A stretch of DNA of 64,000 bases from Achatina immaculata (lineage: Eukaryota > Mollusca > Gastropoda > Stylommatophora > Achatinidae): assembly GCA_009760885.1 (NCBI GenBank), contig CM019714.1, forward strand, positions 7,202,812 through 7,266,811, written 5' to 3'. This document shows positions 42,590 through 55,205 of this stretch, piece after piece. The translations under genes were made by a program, and so were the position numbers. Below the pieces are notes generated by a model. It was not told where the DNA came from and did not search any database. It saw nothing but the letters and a program-made list of their open reading frames with translations. Positions within the stretch are counted from its first letter, which is position 1. Every line of letters begins with the position of its first letter.

Positions 42590-45500
42590 CTTGAACCTGT
42601 ATGTCTGGTTGTTCTTGTCCCTGCATGTCTAGTTATTCTTATCCTCACATGCCTGGTCAATCATGCACTGCAAGTCTGGTTGCTCTTGTTTTATCTGGTT
42701 TTTCTTGCCCCCGCATGTCTAGTTGATCTTATCCTCACATGTATGGTTGTTCTTGTCCCAGCATATCTAGTTGTACTTGTTCCGAAAATCTGATTGTTCT
42801 TATACTCAAATGACTGGTTGTTCTTGTTCCCGAATGTGTTTATCCTTATCATCGCATGTCTAATTGTTCTTGTCTCCGCATATATGGTTGTTCTATTCCT
42901 AAAATGTCTGATTGTTCTTATCCTCAAATGTCTGATTGTTCTTATTCTCAAATGTCTGATTTTTCTTATCACCTCATGTCTGGTTGTTCTGATCCTCGCA
43001 TTTCTGGCTGTTGTTATCCCCTAATGTTTGGTTGTTCCTATCCCCGCATGTCTGGTTATTCTTGTCCTCGCATGTCTAGTTGTTTTTATCCCCGCATATC
43101 TGGTTGTTCTTATCACCGCATGACTAGTTGTTTTTATCCCCGCATATCTGGTTGTTCTTATCACCGCATGACTAGTTGTTTTTATCCCCGCATGTCTAGT
43201 TATTCTTATCGCCGTATGTCTAGTTGTTGTTATCCCCGCATGTCTGGTTGTTCTTGTCCCTTAATGTCTGTTCTTATCCCCTAATATATGGGTGTTCTTA
43301 TCCCTTAATGTCTGTTTGTTCTTATCCCCGCATGTCTGATTGTTCTTATCCTCTAATGTCTAGTTGTTCTAATCCTCGCATATCTGATTCTTCTTATCCC
43401 CTCATGTCTGGTTGTTCTAATCCTCGCATATCTGATTCTTCTTATCCCCTCATGTCTGGTTGTTCTAATCCTCGCATATCTGATTCTTCTTATCCCTTCA
43501 TGTGTCTCGTTGTTCTAATCCTCGCATATCTGATTCTTCTTATCCCCTCATGTGTGGTTGTTCAAATCCTCGTATTTCTGATTGTTCTTAACCCCTCATG
43601 TGCCTATTTGGTCTAATCCTCGAATATCTGATTCTTCTTATCCCTTTATGTGTCTCGTTATTCTAATCCTCGCATATTGATTCTTTTTATTCCCTTATGT
43701 ATGGTTGTTCTAATCCTCGCATATCTGATTCTTCTTAACCCCTCATCTGTCTGGTTGTTCTAATCCTCGAATATATGATTCTTCTTATCCCCGCATGTCT
43801 GTTTGTTCTTATACCCGCATGTCTGGTTGTTCTTGTCCCTTCATGTCTGGCTGTTCTAACCCACGCATATGTAGTCATTCATGCCCCGATTGTCTGGATG
43901 TCTTATCCTCACATGTCATGTTGTTCTTATCCTCGCATGTCTGGTGTTGTCATGCTCGTATGTCTGGATTACTTATCCTTACACATCTGTTTATTGTTGC
44001 TTTGCATGTCTGTTTGTTCTTATCACCGCATGTCTGGTAATTCATGTCTATCATGTCTGGTTGTTCTTATCTGCTAATGTCTGGTCATTGATGTCTATCA
44101 CGTCTGGTTTGTCTTATCCCCTTATGTCTGGTATTTCCTGTCGATTCATGTCTGATTGTTCTTATCCCCTCATGTCTGTTTTTTCTTCTCCGTTTATATC
44201 TGGTTGTTCTTATCATTTTGTGTCTTTTTGTTGTTCTGACATGTCTGGTCATTCTTGCCTCGCATGTATGATTGTTCTTATCCTCATGTGTCTGAATGTT
44301 CTTATGTCTGTTTCTTCTTATCCTCTCGTGTCTGGTTGTTCTTATCCTCACATGTCTGGTTGTTATTGTGTCTGGTTGTTCTTATCATCGGAAGTCTGTT
44401 TGTTCTTACCTGGCATATCTGGTTTTTCTTATGCATCGTTGTTCTTATCTTCGAGTGTCTGTTGTTCTTATCCTCGCGTGTCTGGGTGTTATTATGTCTG
44501 GTTGTTCTTTATCTCGCACGTCTGCTTTTTCTTATACTCGCTTGCCTTGTTGTTCTTGTCTCCGCTTGTCTGGTTGTTATTGTTCTCATACGTCTAGTCA
44601 TTCATTCCACGCATGTCTGGTTGTTATTGTTCTCATATGTCTAGTCATTTATGCCACCCATGTCTGGTTGTTCTTGTCCACGCATGTGTGGTTGTTATTG
44701 TTCTCATATGTCTGGTCATTCATGCCACGCATGTCTGGTTGTTCTTGTCCCCACATGTCTGGTTGTTATTGTTCTCATATGTCTAGTCATTCATGCCACG
44801 CATGTCTGGTTGTTCTTGTCCCCACATGTCTGGTTGTTATTGTTCTCATATGTCTGGTCATTCATGCCATGCATGACCTGCTTGTTATTGTCCTCGTTTG
44901 TCTTATCATTCATGCCACGAATGTCTAGTTATTCTTGTCTTCATATGTCTGCTCATTCATGCTACGCATGTCTAGTTGTTATTGTCTTCGAATGTCTGGT
45001 CATTCCTGACACGCATGACTGGCTGTTCTTATCCTCATATATCTGATCATTCATGCCAAGATTGTCTGGTTGTTATTGTCCTCGTATGTCTCATAATTCA
45101 TGGCGCACATGTCTGGGTGGTCTTGTCCCATCTTGTCTGGTTGTGATTGTCCTCGTATGTCTGGTCATTCATGCCACGCATGTCTGCTTGTTCTTTTCCC
45201 CACTTTTCTGGCTTTTATTGTCCCCATATCTGTGATATGTCATGCCACGCAAGTCTGGTTGCTACTGTCCTTGTATGTCTGATTATTCATGCTACCCATG
45301 TCTGGTTGTCATTGCTTTTATATGTCTGATCTCTTATGCCACGTAAGTCGGATTGTTATTGTCCTCTTATTTCTGATCATTCGTGCCACGCGTGTCTAGT
45401 TGTTATTGTCCTCGTATGCCTGATCATTTATGCCACGCTTGTCTGGTTGTTCTTGTCCCCACATGTCTGGTTGTTATTGTTCTCATATGTCTAGTCATTC

Positions 45501-48413
45501 ATGCCACGCATGTCTGGTTGTTCTTGTCCCCACATGTCTGGTTGTTATTGTTCTCATATGTCTGGTCATTCATGCCATGCATGACCTGCTTGTTATTGTC
45601 CTCGTTTGTCTTATCATTCATGCCACGAATGTCTAGTTATTCTTGTCTTCATATGTCTGCTCATTCATGCTACGCATGTCTAGTTGTTATTGTCTTCGAA
45701 TGTCTGGTCATTCCTGACACGCATGACTGGCTGTTCTTATCCTCATATATCTGATCATTCATGCCAAGATTGTCTGGTTGTTATTGTCCTCGTATGTCTC
45801 ATAATTCATGGCGCACATGTCTGGGTGGTCTTGTCCCATCTTGTCTGGTTGTGATTGTCCTCGTATGTCTGGTCATTCATGCCACGCATGTCTGCTTGTT
45901 CTTTTCCCCACTTTTCTGGCTTTTATTGTCCCCATATCTGTGATATGTCATGCCACGCAAGTCTGGTTGCTACTGTCCTTGTATGTCTGATTATTCATGC
46001 TACCCATGTCTGGTTGTCATTGCTTTTATATGTCTGATCTCTTATGCCACGTAAGTCGGATTGTTATTGTCCTCTTATTTCTGATCATTCGTGCCACGCG
46101 TGTCTAGTTGTTATTGTCCTCGTATGCCTGATCATTTATGCCACGCTTGTCTGGTTGTTACTGGCCTCGTATGCCTGATCATTTATGCCACACTTGTCAA
46201 GTTTTTATTGTTTGTGTATGTGTATGTCTGATCAATCATGCCACGTATGTTCGGTTGTTTTTGTCCTATAATGTCTGGCTGTTTTTGTCCCCTCGTGTCT
46301 CGTTGTTCTTGTTTTCGCATGTCTGGACTTTCTTGTCTCCAACTGTTTGGATATTCCTGGATTCTCATGTTTGGTTCTTCTTGTCCCCTCATGTCTGTTT
46401 TTCCTCTCGCACTGCTGTTTGTTCTTTTTCTCGCATGATTGTTTGTTCTTCTCCCGTGATGTCTGTTTGTTCTTCTTCTCGCAAATCTGGTTGTTCCTGT
46501 CCTCTCATGTCAGGTTGTTCTTCTTCTTCCATGTTTGGTTATTGATATTATCGAATGTCTGGTTGTTCTTCTTCTCTCATATACAGTTGTTTTCTTCTAC
46601 CATGTCTGGTTGTTCTTTATTTCGCATGTCTGGCTTTACATTTTCTCACACATCTGTTACTCTACTTACATATTTGTTTGTTTTTGTCCCCTCCACTCTG
46701 GTTGTTTTTGTTCCTTTATGTCTCGTTGTTCTTGTCCCGTCATGTCTGATTGTTCTTCTGCCCTCATGTCTGGTTGTTCTTGTCCCCACATGTCTGGTTG
46801 TTCTTCTGCCTTCATGTCTGATTGTTATTGTCCTTTCATGTCTGGTTGTTCTTATTCCCTCACAATTGGTTATTTTTGTCCCCTCATATCTGGTAGTTCC
46901 CATCCCCTCATGTCTGGTTGTTTTTATCCTCACATGTCTGGTTGTTCTGGTCCCCTCATATCCACTTGTTCTTGTCCTCTCGTGTCTGGTTTTTCTTATC
47001 CTCTCATGTCTGGTTGTTCTTATCCACGCTTATCTGGTTGTTCTCTCCCCTCATTTCTGGCTGTTCTTATCCTCACATGTGTGGTTGTACATATCCACTC
47101 ATGTCTTGCTCTTCTTGTCCCCTCATTTCTTTTTATTCTCTCCCCTCATATCTGGTTGTTTTTGCCCTCTCATATATGGCTGTTCTTATCCCGTCATGTA
47201 TGATTGTTCTTCTTCACTCTTTTCTGGTTATGTCCCATTATATCTGGTTGTTCTTATCCCCTCATGTCTAGTTCTTCTTGTCCCCTCATATCTGGTTGTT
47301 CTTATCCCCTCATGTCTAGTTCTTCTTGTCCCCTCATATCTGGTTGTTCTTATCCCCTCGTGTCTATTTGTTCTTATTCTCAAGTGCCTGGTTGTTCTTG
47401 TCTCCTAATGTCTGGTTGTTTCTGTCCCCTCAGTGCTGTTCTTATACTCTCATCTTTTGGTTTTCTTATCCCCTCATGTCTGGTTCCTCTTGTTCCATTG
47501 TGTCTAATTGTTCTTGTCCCCTGATGTCTAAGTGTTCTTAGCCCTCATGTGAGCTTGTTCTTGTCGCCACGTGCCTGGTTGTTCTATTTCCCTCGTGTCA
47601 GATTGTTCTTGACCTCTCACGTCTGGTTGTTCTATTTCCTCAAATCTGGTTGCTCTTTTCCCCTCAAGTCTGTTTATTCTTGTCGTCTCATGCCTGATTG
47701 TTCTTGTTCTCGCATCTCTGATTGTTATTGCTACCTGATGTCTAGTTGTTCTTCTCGCATGTCTGCTTGCTCTTGTCCCCACATGTCTGGTTGCTGTTTT
47801 CCCCTCATATCTGCCTGTTCTTATCCCCTCATGTCTAGTTCTTCTTGTCCCCTCATATCTGCCTGTTCTTATCCCCTCATGTCTAGTTCTTCTTGTCCCC
47901 TCATATCTGGTTGTTCTTATCCCCTCATGTATAGTTCCTCTTGTCCCCTCATATCTGCCTGTTCTTATCCCGTCATGTCTAGTTCTTCTTGTCCCCTCAT
48001 ATCTGCTTGTTCTCATCTCCTCATGCCTGGCTTTTCTTATCCCCTCATGTCTATTTGTTCTTATTCTCACGTGCCTGGTTGTTCGTGTCTCCTAATGTCT
48101 GGTTGTTTCTGTCCCCTCAATACTGTTCTTGTCCTCTCACCTTTTGGTTTTTTTATCCCTTCATGACTGGTTCTTCTTGTTCCATTGTGTCTGATTGTTC
48201 TTGTCCCCTCATGTCTGGTTGTTCTTGTCCCCTCATGTCTGGTTGTTCTTGTCCCCTCATGTCTGGTTGTTCTTTTTCCCTCGTGTCAGGTTGTTCTTGA
48301 CCCCTCAAGTCTGGTTGTTCTATTTCCTCATGTCTGTTGCTCTTTTCCCCTCAAGTCTGTTTATTCTTGTCGTCTCTTGTCGTCTCATGTCTGTTTGTTC
48401 TTGTTCTCGCATC
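42590..48413. repeat. Giant degenerate 24-bp minisatellite, block 1
   Basis: The core unit GTTGTTCTTGTCCCCTCATG + TCTG repeats with drifting variants for 5.8 kb; cleanest at 48188-48270. Local higher-order forms are visible: a 48-bp dimer at about 43375-43560 (Leu-rich variant with TCTGATTCTTCTTATCCCCT) and a variant carrying TTATTGTTCTCATATG and CATTCATGCCACGCATG at 44580-46200. Because 24 is a multiple of 3 and the unit lacks stops in all three plus frames and two minus frames, long open frames arise (for example 46347-47408) that read CLVVLVPS, LFLSPHVW or MSGCSCPL repeats. None looks like a gene: the same bases read open in five frames with no start, splice or domain logic. Confidence 0.95.
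44732..46159. repeat. 708-bp tandem duplication within the minisatellite
   Basis: Bases from 44732 recur from 45440 at a constant offset of 708, apparently without mismatch over about 719 bp. Open frames at 45053, 45100 and 45147 reappear identical at 45761, 45808 and 45855. Outside this span the units diverge at many positions, so the duplication is much younger than the array. Confidence 0.93.
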
Positions 48414-51400
48414 GAATACTGGATCAAGATATTTCGAAATATTTTTGACAAGCATGTCCCCATCAAAGAAATGAGAGTAAAACAAGTAACAAAATCCCCG
48501 TGGATAACTCCCGATATATTGCAACTCATGAGGAAACGGGATGAAGCTCACAAAAGCAGAAATTTCAGTAGCTATCGTTCACTTAGGAATAAGGTGCAGT
48601 ATTTAATTAGGCAGGAAAAGAAAAATTACTTCAGAAATTTAGTGAAAGACAAAACTGATAGTAAATCAATCTGGAAAGCGATTAATACTCTTGTAAATAA
48701 AAGGAAGCAAACTGATCCACAAACACTTAATGGTGAACATACTTGCACTAACTTCAGTGAACATTTTAGGGAAGAAATTAGTACTCTAAAATCTTCATTA
48801 CCGACCCCTAATTGCGACCTGAGGGTGTTGAAAACTTTCAGCGACAGTAAATGTGTAAAGCTAAAACAAATTAATATTCCTTTCCTCACAGTCGGTGAGG
48901 TTTATAACTACATCCGGTCCTTAAAGAACACTAACTCAGCAGGATGTGATGACATTAGTAACAAGATACTACGCTACGCTGCACCAGTTATCACAGACAC
49001 ACTAACATACTTATACAACTTGTGTATTGACAAAAATATTTCCCTGACGCTTTTAAACTCGCCAAAGATTTCCCTCTTTTTAAATCTGGACAGACTAGTG
49101 ACCTCTCAAACTATAAACCCATATCCATTCTGTCATCACTATCTAAACCTCTTGAAAAACATATACAAAAGTTAACTCTGCTCCACATGCAAGAAAACAG
49201 TCTACTAATAGACAGTCAGTCAGGTTTTAGACCAAATTACTCCTGCCACACAGCATTAACTAAAATGACAGAAAGCTAGCTGTCTAATATAAATGATGAC
49301 AAATTGTGTGGTGCTGTCTTTGTTGATTTTAAGAAAGCCTTCGATATGATTGATCATGAAATTCTTGCAAAAAAGCTAGAAGGCTATAGATTACATCCTG
49401 ACCTAACAAAATGTATTACATCTTTTCTCTCAGGTAGAAAACAAGTAGTTTGCTTTAGAAACAAAATATCTGGCTCATCTGTGGTTGATACCGGTATTCC
49501 TCAAGGCTCCATTCTTGGTCCTCTTCTCTTTGCTATCTATATTAACGACCTAACACTACATTTAAAGCACTCTTCATGTGATCTTTTCGCTGACGACTGT
49601 ACTGTTTACAATAGTGAATATGACATCAATAACCTACAGACAACGCTCCAAAATGATATAAACAGTTTGATTAAATGGAGTAATAAAAATGGTATGTTGA
49701 TAAACACCAACAAAACAAAATCCATGCTCATCACTACAAGACAGAAACTGCAAAACGCAACTAAAACTTCACTACAGCTTTGTGCTGGGACTAAGGCAAA
49801 TGTTCATGAACATAAAACCCTAGGAATCATCATTGATCAGCATTTAACCTGGAATTCTCACGTACATAACCTAACAAATTTGATTGCACAGAAAGTTTAC
49901 CAATTAGCCAAAATTAAACACTTTATCGACAAAAACACAAGAAAAATATACTAAATATCACACATACAAACACACTTAGATTACTGTTCCACAATCTGGG
50001 ATGGATGCTCAGTCTCAAACACAAAAAGGCTGCATTCACTTCACAAGCGAGCATTAAATCTTATTTGTGACAAACACCCAGTACAGACTGTAGATCAACA
50101 CAAACAACTCAAAATTCTACCCCTCAAAAATAGAATCATTTTTAACAAAGTTAAGTTTGTTCACAGAATTCTGTCGCACAATGCTCCGCCTTACTTGTGG
50201 TCACTGTTTACGTATAACACTAAACATAGCCAGCGTTTAAAAAACTGTCTTCTTCCTAAACCCAGAATTGAAATGTACAAGAAAAGCCTTGCATACTCTG
50301 CAGTACAGCTCTGGAACACCCTCCCCTACAATTTAAAATCCATTGGTAATACTTCATCCTTTAACTCAAACCTATTTCATTATTTACTTGCTTGTAATTA
50401 TATGCCTCCATAAAATAGCCAGCACTCTCTCAACACATGGCTCGTAAACCATCAAGTACTTCAGTGACATAGTTAGAAAAGCAACTTGTTAGATATTGTT
50501 AGAAATTATTTTAATGTTTGTTTAAAAAAACATATGTTAGAAGATCTGTATTTACAACGTATTTTTATTTATGTATATGTATGCGGGTGTATGTGTGCGT
50601 GAGTGCTATTTTATTAAGTTAATTACTTCTTCTCTTTTACCTTGAATGTAGTAGTTAAATATTACACTCTTTTGATATGTTTTTACTAATTTAATTTGTA
50701 TTTTTGTACTAAATCAAGTAGTTTGCTTTAGAAACAAAATATCTGGCTCATCTGTGGTTGATACCGGTATTCCTCAAGGCTCCATTCTTGGTCCTCTTCT
50801 CTTTGCTATCTATATTAACGACCTAACACTACATTTAAAGCACTCTTCATGTGATCTTTTCGCTGACGACTGTACTGTTTACAATAGTGAATATGACATC
50901 AATAACCTACAGACAACGCTCCAAAATGATATAAACAGTTTGATTAAATGGAGTAATAAAAATGGTATGTTGATAAACACCAACAAAACAAAATCCATGC
51001 TCATCACTACAAGACAGAAACTGCAAAACGCAACTAAAACTTCACTACAGCTTTGTGCTGGGACTAAGGCAAATGTTCATGAACATAAAACCCTAGGAAT
51101 CATCATTGATCAGCATTTAACCTGGAATTCTCACGTACATAACCTAACAAATTTGATTGCACAGAAAGTTTACCAATTAGCCAAAATTAAACACTTTATC
51201 GACAAAAACACAAGAAAAATATACTAAATATCACACATACAAACACACTTAGATTACTGTTCCACAATCTGGGATGGATGCTCAGTCTCAAACACAAAAA
51301 GGCTGCATTCACTTCACAAGCGAGCATTAAATCTTATTTGTGACAAACACCCAGTACAGACTGTAGATCAACACAAACAACTCAAAATTCTACCCCTCAA

Positions 51401-52100
51401 AAATAGAATCATTTTTAACAAAGTTAAGTTTGTTCACAGAATTCTGTCGCACAATGCTCCGCCTTACTTGTGGTCACTGTTTACGTATAACACTAAACAT
51501 AGCCAGCGTTTAAAAAACTGTCTTCTTCCTAAACCCAGAATTGAAATGTACAAGAAAAGCCTTGCATACTCTGCAGTACAGCTCTGGAACACCCTCCCCT
51601 ACAATTTAAAATCCATTGGTAATACTTCATCCTTTAACTCAAACCTATTTCATTATTTACTTGCTTGTAATTATATGCCTCCATAAAATAGCCAGCACTC
51701 TCTCAACACATGGCTCGTAAACCATCAAGTACTTCAGTGACATAGTTAGAAAAGCAACTTGTTAGATATTGTTAGAAATTATTTTAATGTTTGTTTAAAA
51801 AAACATATGTTAGAAGATCTGTATTTACAACGTATTTTTATTTATGTATATGTATGCGGGTGTATGTGTGCGTGAGTGCTATTTTATTAAGTTAATTACT
51901 TCTTCTCTTTTACCTTGAATGTAGTAGTTAAATATTACACTCTTTTGATATGTTTTTACTAATTTAATTTGTATTTTTGTACTAAATCAAGTGTGTGGGA
52001 AGAATGAAAGATGGAGTGATGAAGGGCAGAATGTAAGACGGGCCTGCGTGCCCAATTCTTTACCCTTGAAAAATAAAGATTATTCATTCATTCGTTCATT
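48414..52100 (+). mobile_element. CR1/jockey-like LINE inserted in the minisatellite, with internal tandem duplication
   Basis: A 5'-truncated element with its frame entering in the endonuclease-RT linker (SPWITPDILQLMRKRDEA, KVQYLIRQEKKNYFRNLV). Then come SAGCDDISNKILR near 48940, a frameshift near 49035-49045, and the RT palm at 49304-49620: VFVDFKKAFDMIDH, GIPQGSILGPLLFAIYINDL, LFADDCTVY. Next are KWSNKNGMLINTNKTKSM, LIAQKVYQLAKIKHFI, a stop at 49952, then THLDYCSTIWDGCSVSN and AYSAVQLWNTLPYNL to 50413. Bases 49442-50714 are repeated at 50715-51987. After the second copy comes the 3' UTR (CCTGCGTGCCCAATTCTTTA) and an ATTCATTCATTC tail to 52100. Family: CR1/jockey-like by motif spacing; the FADD palm and thumb match the copy at 29179-30163. 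No target duplication longer than 1-2 bp is visible. Confidence 0.92.
49442..51987 (+). repeat. 1273-bp tandem duplication inside the LINE
   Basis: The first copy 49442-50714 and the second 50715-51987 appear identical along their length, including the stop in the thumb region. Five bases, CAAGT, are shared at the left border (49442), the junction (50715) and the right border (51988). The repeated part spans the RT palm to the 3' UTR. Confidence 0.95.
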
Positions 52101-55080
52101 CTCTGATTGTTATTGCTACCTGATGTCTGGTTGTTCTTCTCGCATGTCTGCTAGCTCTTGTCTTCACATGTCTGATTGCTGTTTTCTCTCATGTCTGGAT
52201 GTTTTTGTCATATCATGTCTGTCGTTCTTATTCACTCATATCTGGCTGCTCTTGCACCCTCTATTCTGGCTGTTCCTATCTCCTCATGTGTGGTAGTTCA
52301 TATCCCTTCATGTCTGGTTGTTGTTATCCTCACATATCTGATTGTTAATGACCCTCGTGTCTGATCTTGTCATCTAATGTCTCTCTTTCTTTCTTCTTAC
52401 ATGTCTGGTTGTTGTAATCTCGCATGTATGTTTGTTCCCATTCTCTCTTGTTTCGTTGTTCTTCTGGTATGTCTGACTGTTCTTGTCTCCTCATGTCTGG
52501 TTTTTCTTGTCCTCTCATGTCTGGTTGTTTTTGTCCTCTCATCTCTTCTTTTTCTTTTCCCCTATTGTCTGGTTCTTCTTGTCCCCTCATGTCGAATTGT
52601 TCTTAGCCTTCATGTCAGTTTGTTCCTGTCACCACATGCTTTGGTGCTCGTCACCCCTCATGCCTGGTTGTTCTATTTCCCTCATAACTTATAGTTCTTG
52701 TCCTCTCACGCCTGTTTGTTTTCCTATCCTCATGTCTGGTTGGTCTTGTTCACTCAAGCTTGGTTGTTTTCCTATCCTCATGTCTGGTTGGTCTTGTTCA
52801 CTCAAGCTTGGTTGTTTTCCTATCCTCATGTCTGGTTGGTCTTGTTCACTCAAGCTTGGTTGTTTTCCTATCCTCATGTCTGGTTGGTCTTGTTCACTCA
52901 AGCTTGGTTGTTTTCCTATCCTCATGTCTGGTTGGTCTTGTTCACTCAAGCTTGGTTGTTTTCCTATCCTCATGTCTGGTTGGTCTTGTTCACTCAAGCT
53001 TGGTTGTTTTCCTATCCTCATGTCTGGTTGGTCTTGTTCACTCAAGCTTGGTTGTTTTCCTATCCTCATGTCTGGTTGCCGTCTTCATCCCCCCTCCAAG
53101 TCTGTTTATTCTTGTCCTCTCATGTCTGATTGTTCTTGTTCTCTCATCTCTAACTGTTAGTGCTACCTGATGTCTGGTTGTTCTTCTCGCATGTCTGCTA
53201 GCTCTTGTCCCCACATGTCTGGTTGCTGTTTTCCCTCCTGTCTGGTTGTTCTTGTCCTCTCATGTCTGATTGTTCTTATCCCCTCATGTCAGATTGTTCT
53301 CGTCCCCTCTTTTCTGGTTATTCTTTTCCCCTCTTGTCTGGTTGTTCTTATTCTAACATGTCTCGTTGTCCTTGTCCCCTCATGTCTGGTTGTTAGTATA
53401 CTTACATGTCTGGCTGTTCTTATCCGCAGATATCTGGCTGTTCTTATTTTCACATATCTGCCGTTCTTATCCTCACATGTCTGTTATCTTATCCTCACAT
53501 ATCTGGTCGTTCTTATCATCACATGTCTGGCTGTTCCTATCCACACTTGTCTGGTTGTTATTATCCTCACATGGGTTGTTGTTCTTATCCTCACGTGTCT
53601 GTATATTCTTTTCCTCCTATGCCTGGTTTTTCTTGTCCTCTCGTGTCTGGTGGTTCATGTTGTCGCATGGCTTGTTGTTCTTATACCCTCATATTTGGTT
53701 ATTCTCTTCCCCTCATATTTTGTTGTTGCTGTTGTTATTATAACATGTCCGGTTGTTATTGTCCCCTCATGTCTGTTTGTTATTGTCCCATCGTCTCTGG
53801 TTGTTCTTGTCCCCTTATGTTCTGTTGTTCTTGTCCCGTCATGTCCGGTACTTCTTGAACCTTCGTGTCTTTTTTTCCAGCCTGTCTGGTTGTTCTACTT
53901 CTCTCATGTCTCGTTGTTCTATTTCTCTCATGTCTCGTTGTTCTACTTCTCTCATGTCTCTTTGTTCTACTTCTCTCATGTCTCGTTGTTCTTCTTCTCT
54001 CAGGTCTCTTGTTGTTCTCCTTCATGCGTGGTTGTTTTTGTATCCTCATGTATCGTTGTTCTTCGTCTTTTATGTATGGTTGTTCTTCTTCTCTTATGTC
54101 TCGTTGTTCTTCTTCTCCTATGTATGGTTGTTCTTCTTCTCCCATGTCACGTTGTTCTTCTTATCTCATGTCTCGTTGCTCTACTTCTCTCAGGTCTCGT
54201 TGTTCTTCTTCCTTCATGCGTGGTTGTTTTTGTACCCTCATGTATCGTTTTTCTTCGTCTCTTATGTCTCGTTGTTCTTCTTCTTTTATGTCTCGTTGTT
54301 CTTCTTCTCTTATCTACGGTTGTTCTTCTTTTCTTATGTATGGTTGTTCTTTTTCTCTTATGCATGGTTGTTCTTCTTCTCTCATTTATAGTTGTTTTTC
54401 TTCTCTTATGTATGATTGTTCTTTTTCTCTCATGTCTCGTTGTTCTTCTTCTCTTATGTATGGTTGTTCTACTTTTCTCATGTTTCGTTGTTCTTCTTAT
54501 CTAATATCTTTTTGTTCTTTTTTTCTCAGATCTCGTTGTTCTTCTTCCATCATGCGTAGTTGTTTTGTACCCTCATGTATCGTTGTTCTTCGTCTCTCAT
54601 GTCTAGTTGTTCTTTTCCTCTCATTTCTGGTTGTTATTTTCCTCTCATGTCTGGATGTTCTTGACCCTCATGTGCTGTTTTTGCTTCTCACATATCTCGT
54701 TGTTCTTCTTTTCTCGTGTCTGGTTGTTCTTGTCCCCTGATGTCTGGTTGTTCGTCTTCTCTGATATCTCGCTGTTCTTCTTCTCTCATTTCTGGTTGTA
54801 CTTGTCCCTTCGGGTCTGGTTTTTCGTATCCCCTCATGTGTGATTGTTCTTGGCCACTAAATATCTTAGTGTTCTTGTCCCCTCAAGCCTGTTTGTTCTT
54901 CTTCTCGTATGTCTGGTTGTTCGTAATCTCATATTTCTAGTCGTTCTTCTTCTCACATGTCTGGTCGTTCTTGTCTCCTCATGTCTGGCTGTTCTTGTCT
55001 CCCATTGTCCGGTTGTTCTTCTTCTCTCATGTTTGTTTGTTCTTCTTCACGCATGTCTGGTTCTTCTTCTTCTTCTTCTT
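52101..55080. repeat. Giant degenerate 24-bp minisatellite, block 2
   Basis: Resumes directly after the LINE tail. From about 53880 to 54560 the unit shifts to CGTTGTTCTTCTTCTCTCAT + GTCT. The long open frame at 53170-54504 and its companions in other frames are products of the period-24 structure. It ends in a (TTC)n run before 55081. Confidence 0.94.
52717..53075. repeat. 48-bp higher-order repeat, 7 full copies plus a partial, essentially identical
   Basis: The dimeric unit GGTTGTTTTCCTATCCTCAT, GTCTGGTTGGTCTTGTTCAC, TCAAGCTT repeats without visible change, each carrying one HindIII-type AAGCTT. Neighbouring array units are degenerate, so this block expanded recently. Confidence 0.95.
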
Positions 55081-55083
55081 CTT

Positions 55084-55185
55084 GTGTGGGAAGAATGAAA
55101 GATGGAGTGATGAAGGCCAGAATGTAAGACGGGCCTGCGTGCCCAATTCTTTACCCTTGGAAAATAAAGATTATTTAATCATTCA
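55084..55185 (+). mobile_element. Minimal 3' UTR copy of the CR1/jockey-like LINE (about 100 bp)
   Basis: GTGTGGGAAGAATGAAAGAT and GGCCTGCGTGCCCAATTCTT followed by ACCCTTGGAAAATAAAGATT and an ATTCATTCATTC tail match the 3' end at 51988-52100 base for base except for a few changes. It is inserted between a (TTC)n stretch and further TTC/TC repeats. An extremely 5'-truncated insertion. Confidence 0.9.
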
Positions 55186-55205
55186 TTCATTCTTCTTCTT
55201 CTTCT

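Noticed and set aside
46347..47408. 353-codon open frame
   Set aside because: Same minisatellite artefact: period divisible by three and stop-free unit in all three plus frames.
47528..48070. 180-codon Arg/Thr/Glu-rich frame on the minus strand
   Set aside because: Reverse reading of the 24-bp array (RHEGTRTT units); not a nucleic-acid-binding protein.
49304..49954. Reverse-transcriptase frame as a host gene (telomerase-like or domesticated)
   Set aside because: Motif order, 3' UTR, microsatellite tail and related truncated copies in the window show an ordinary LINE.
53170..54504. 444-codon open frame, the longest in the window
   Set aside because: It is entirely 24-bp minisatellite; overlapping frames in the same DNA are also open, and the residues are a drifting CLVVLVPS-type repeat with no domain.
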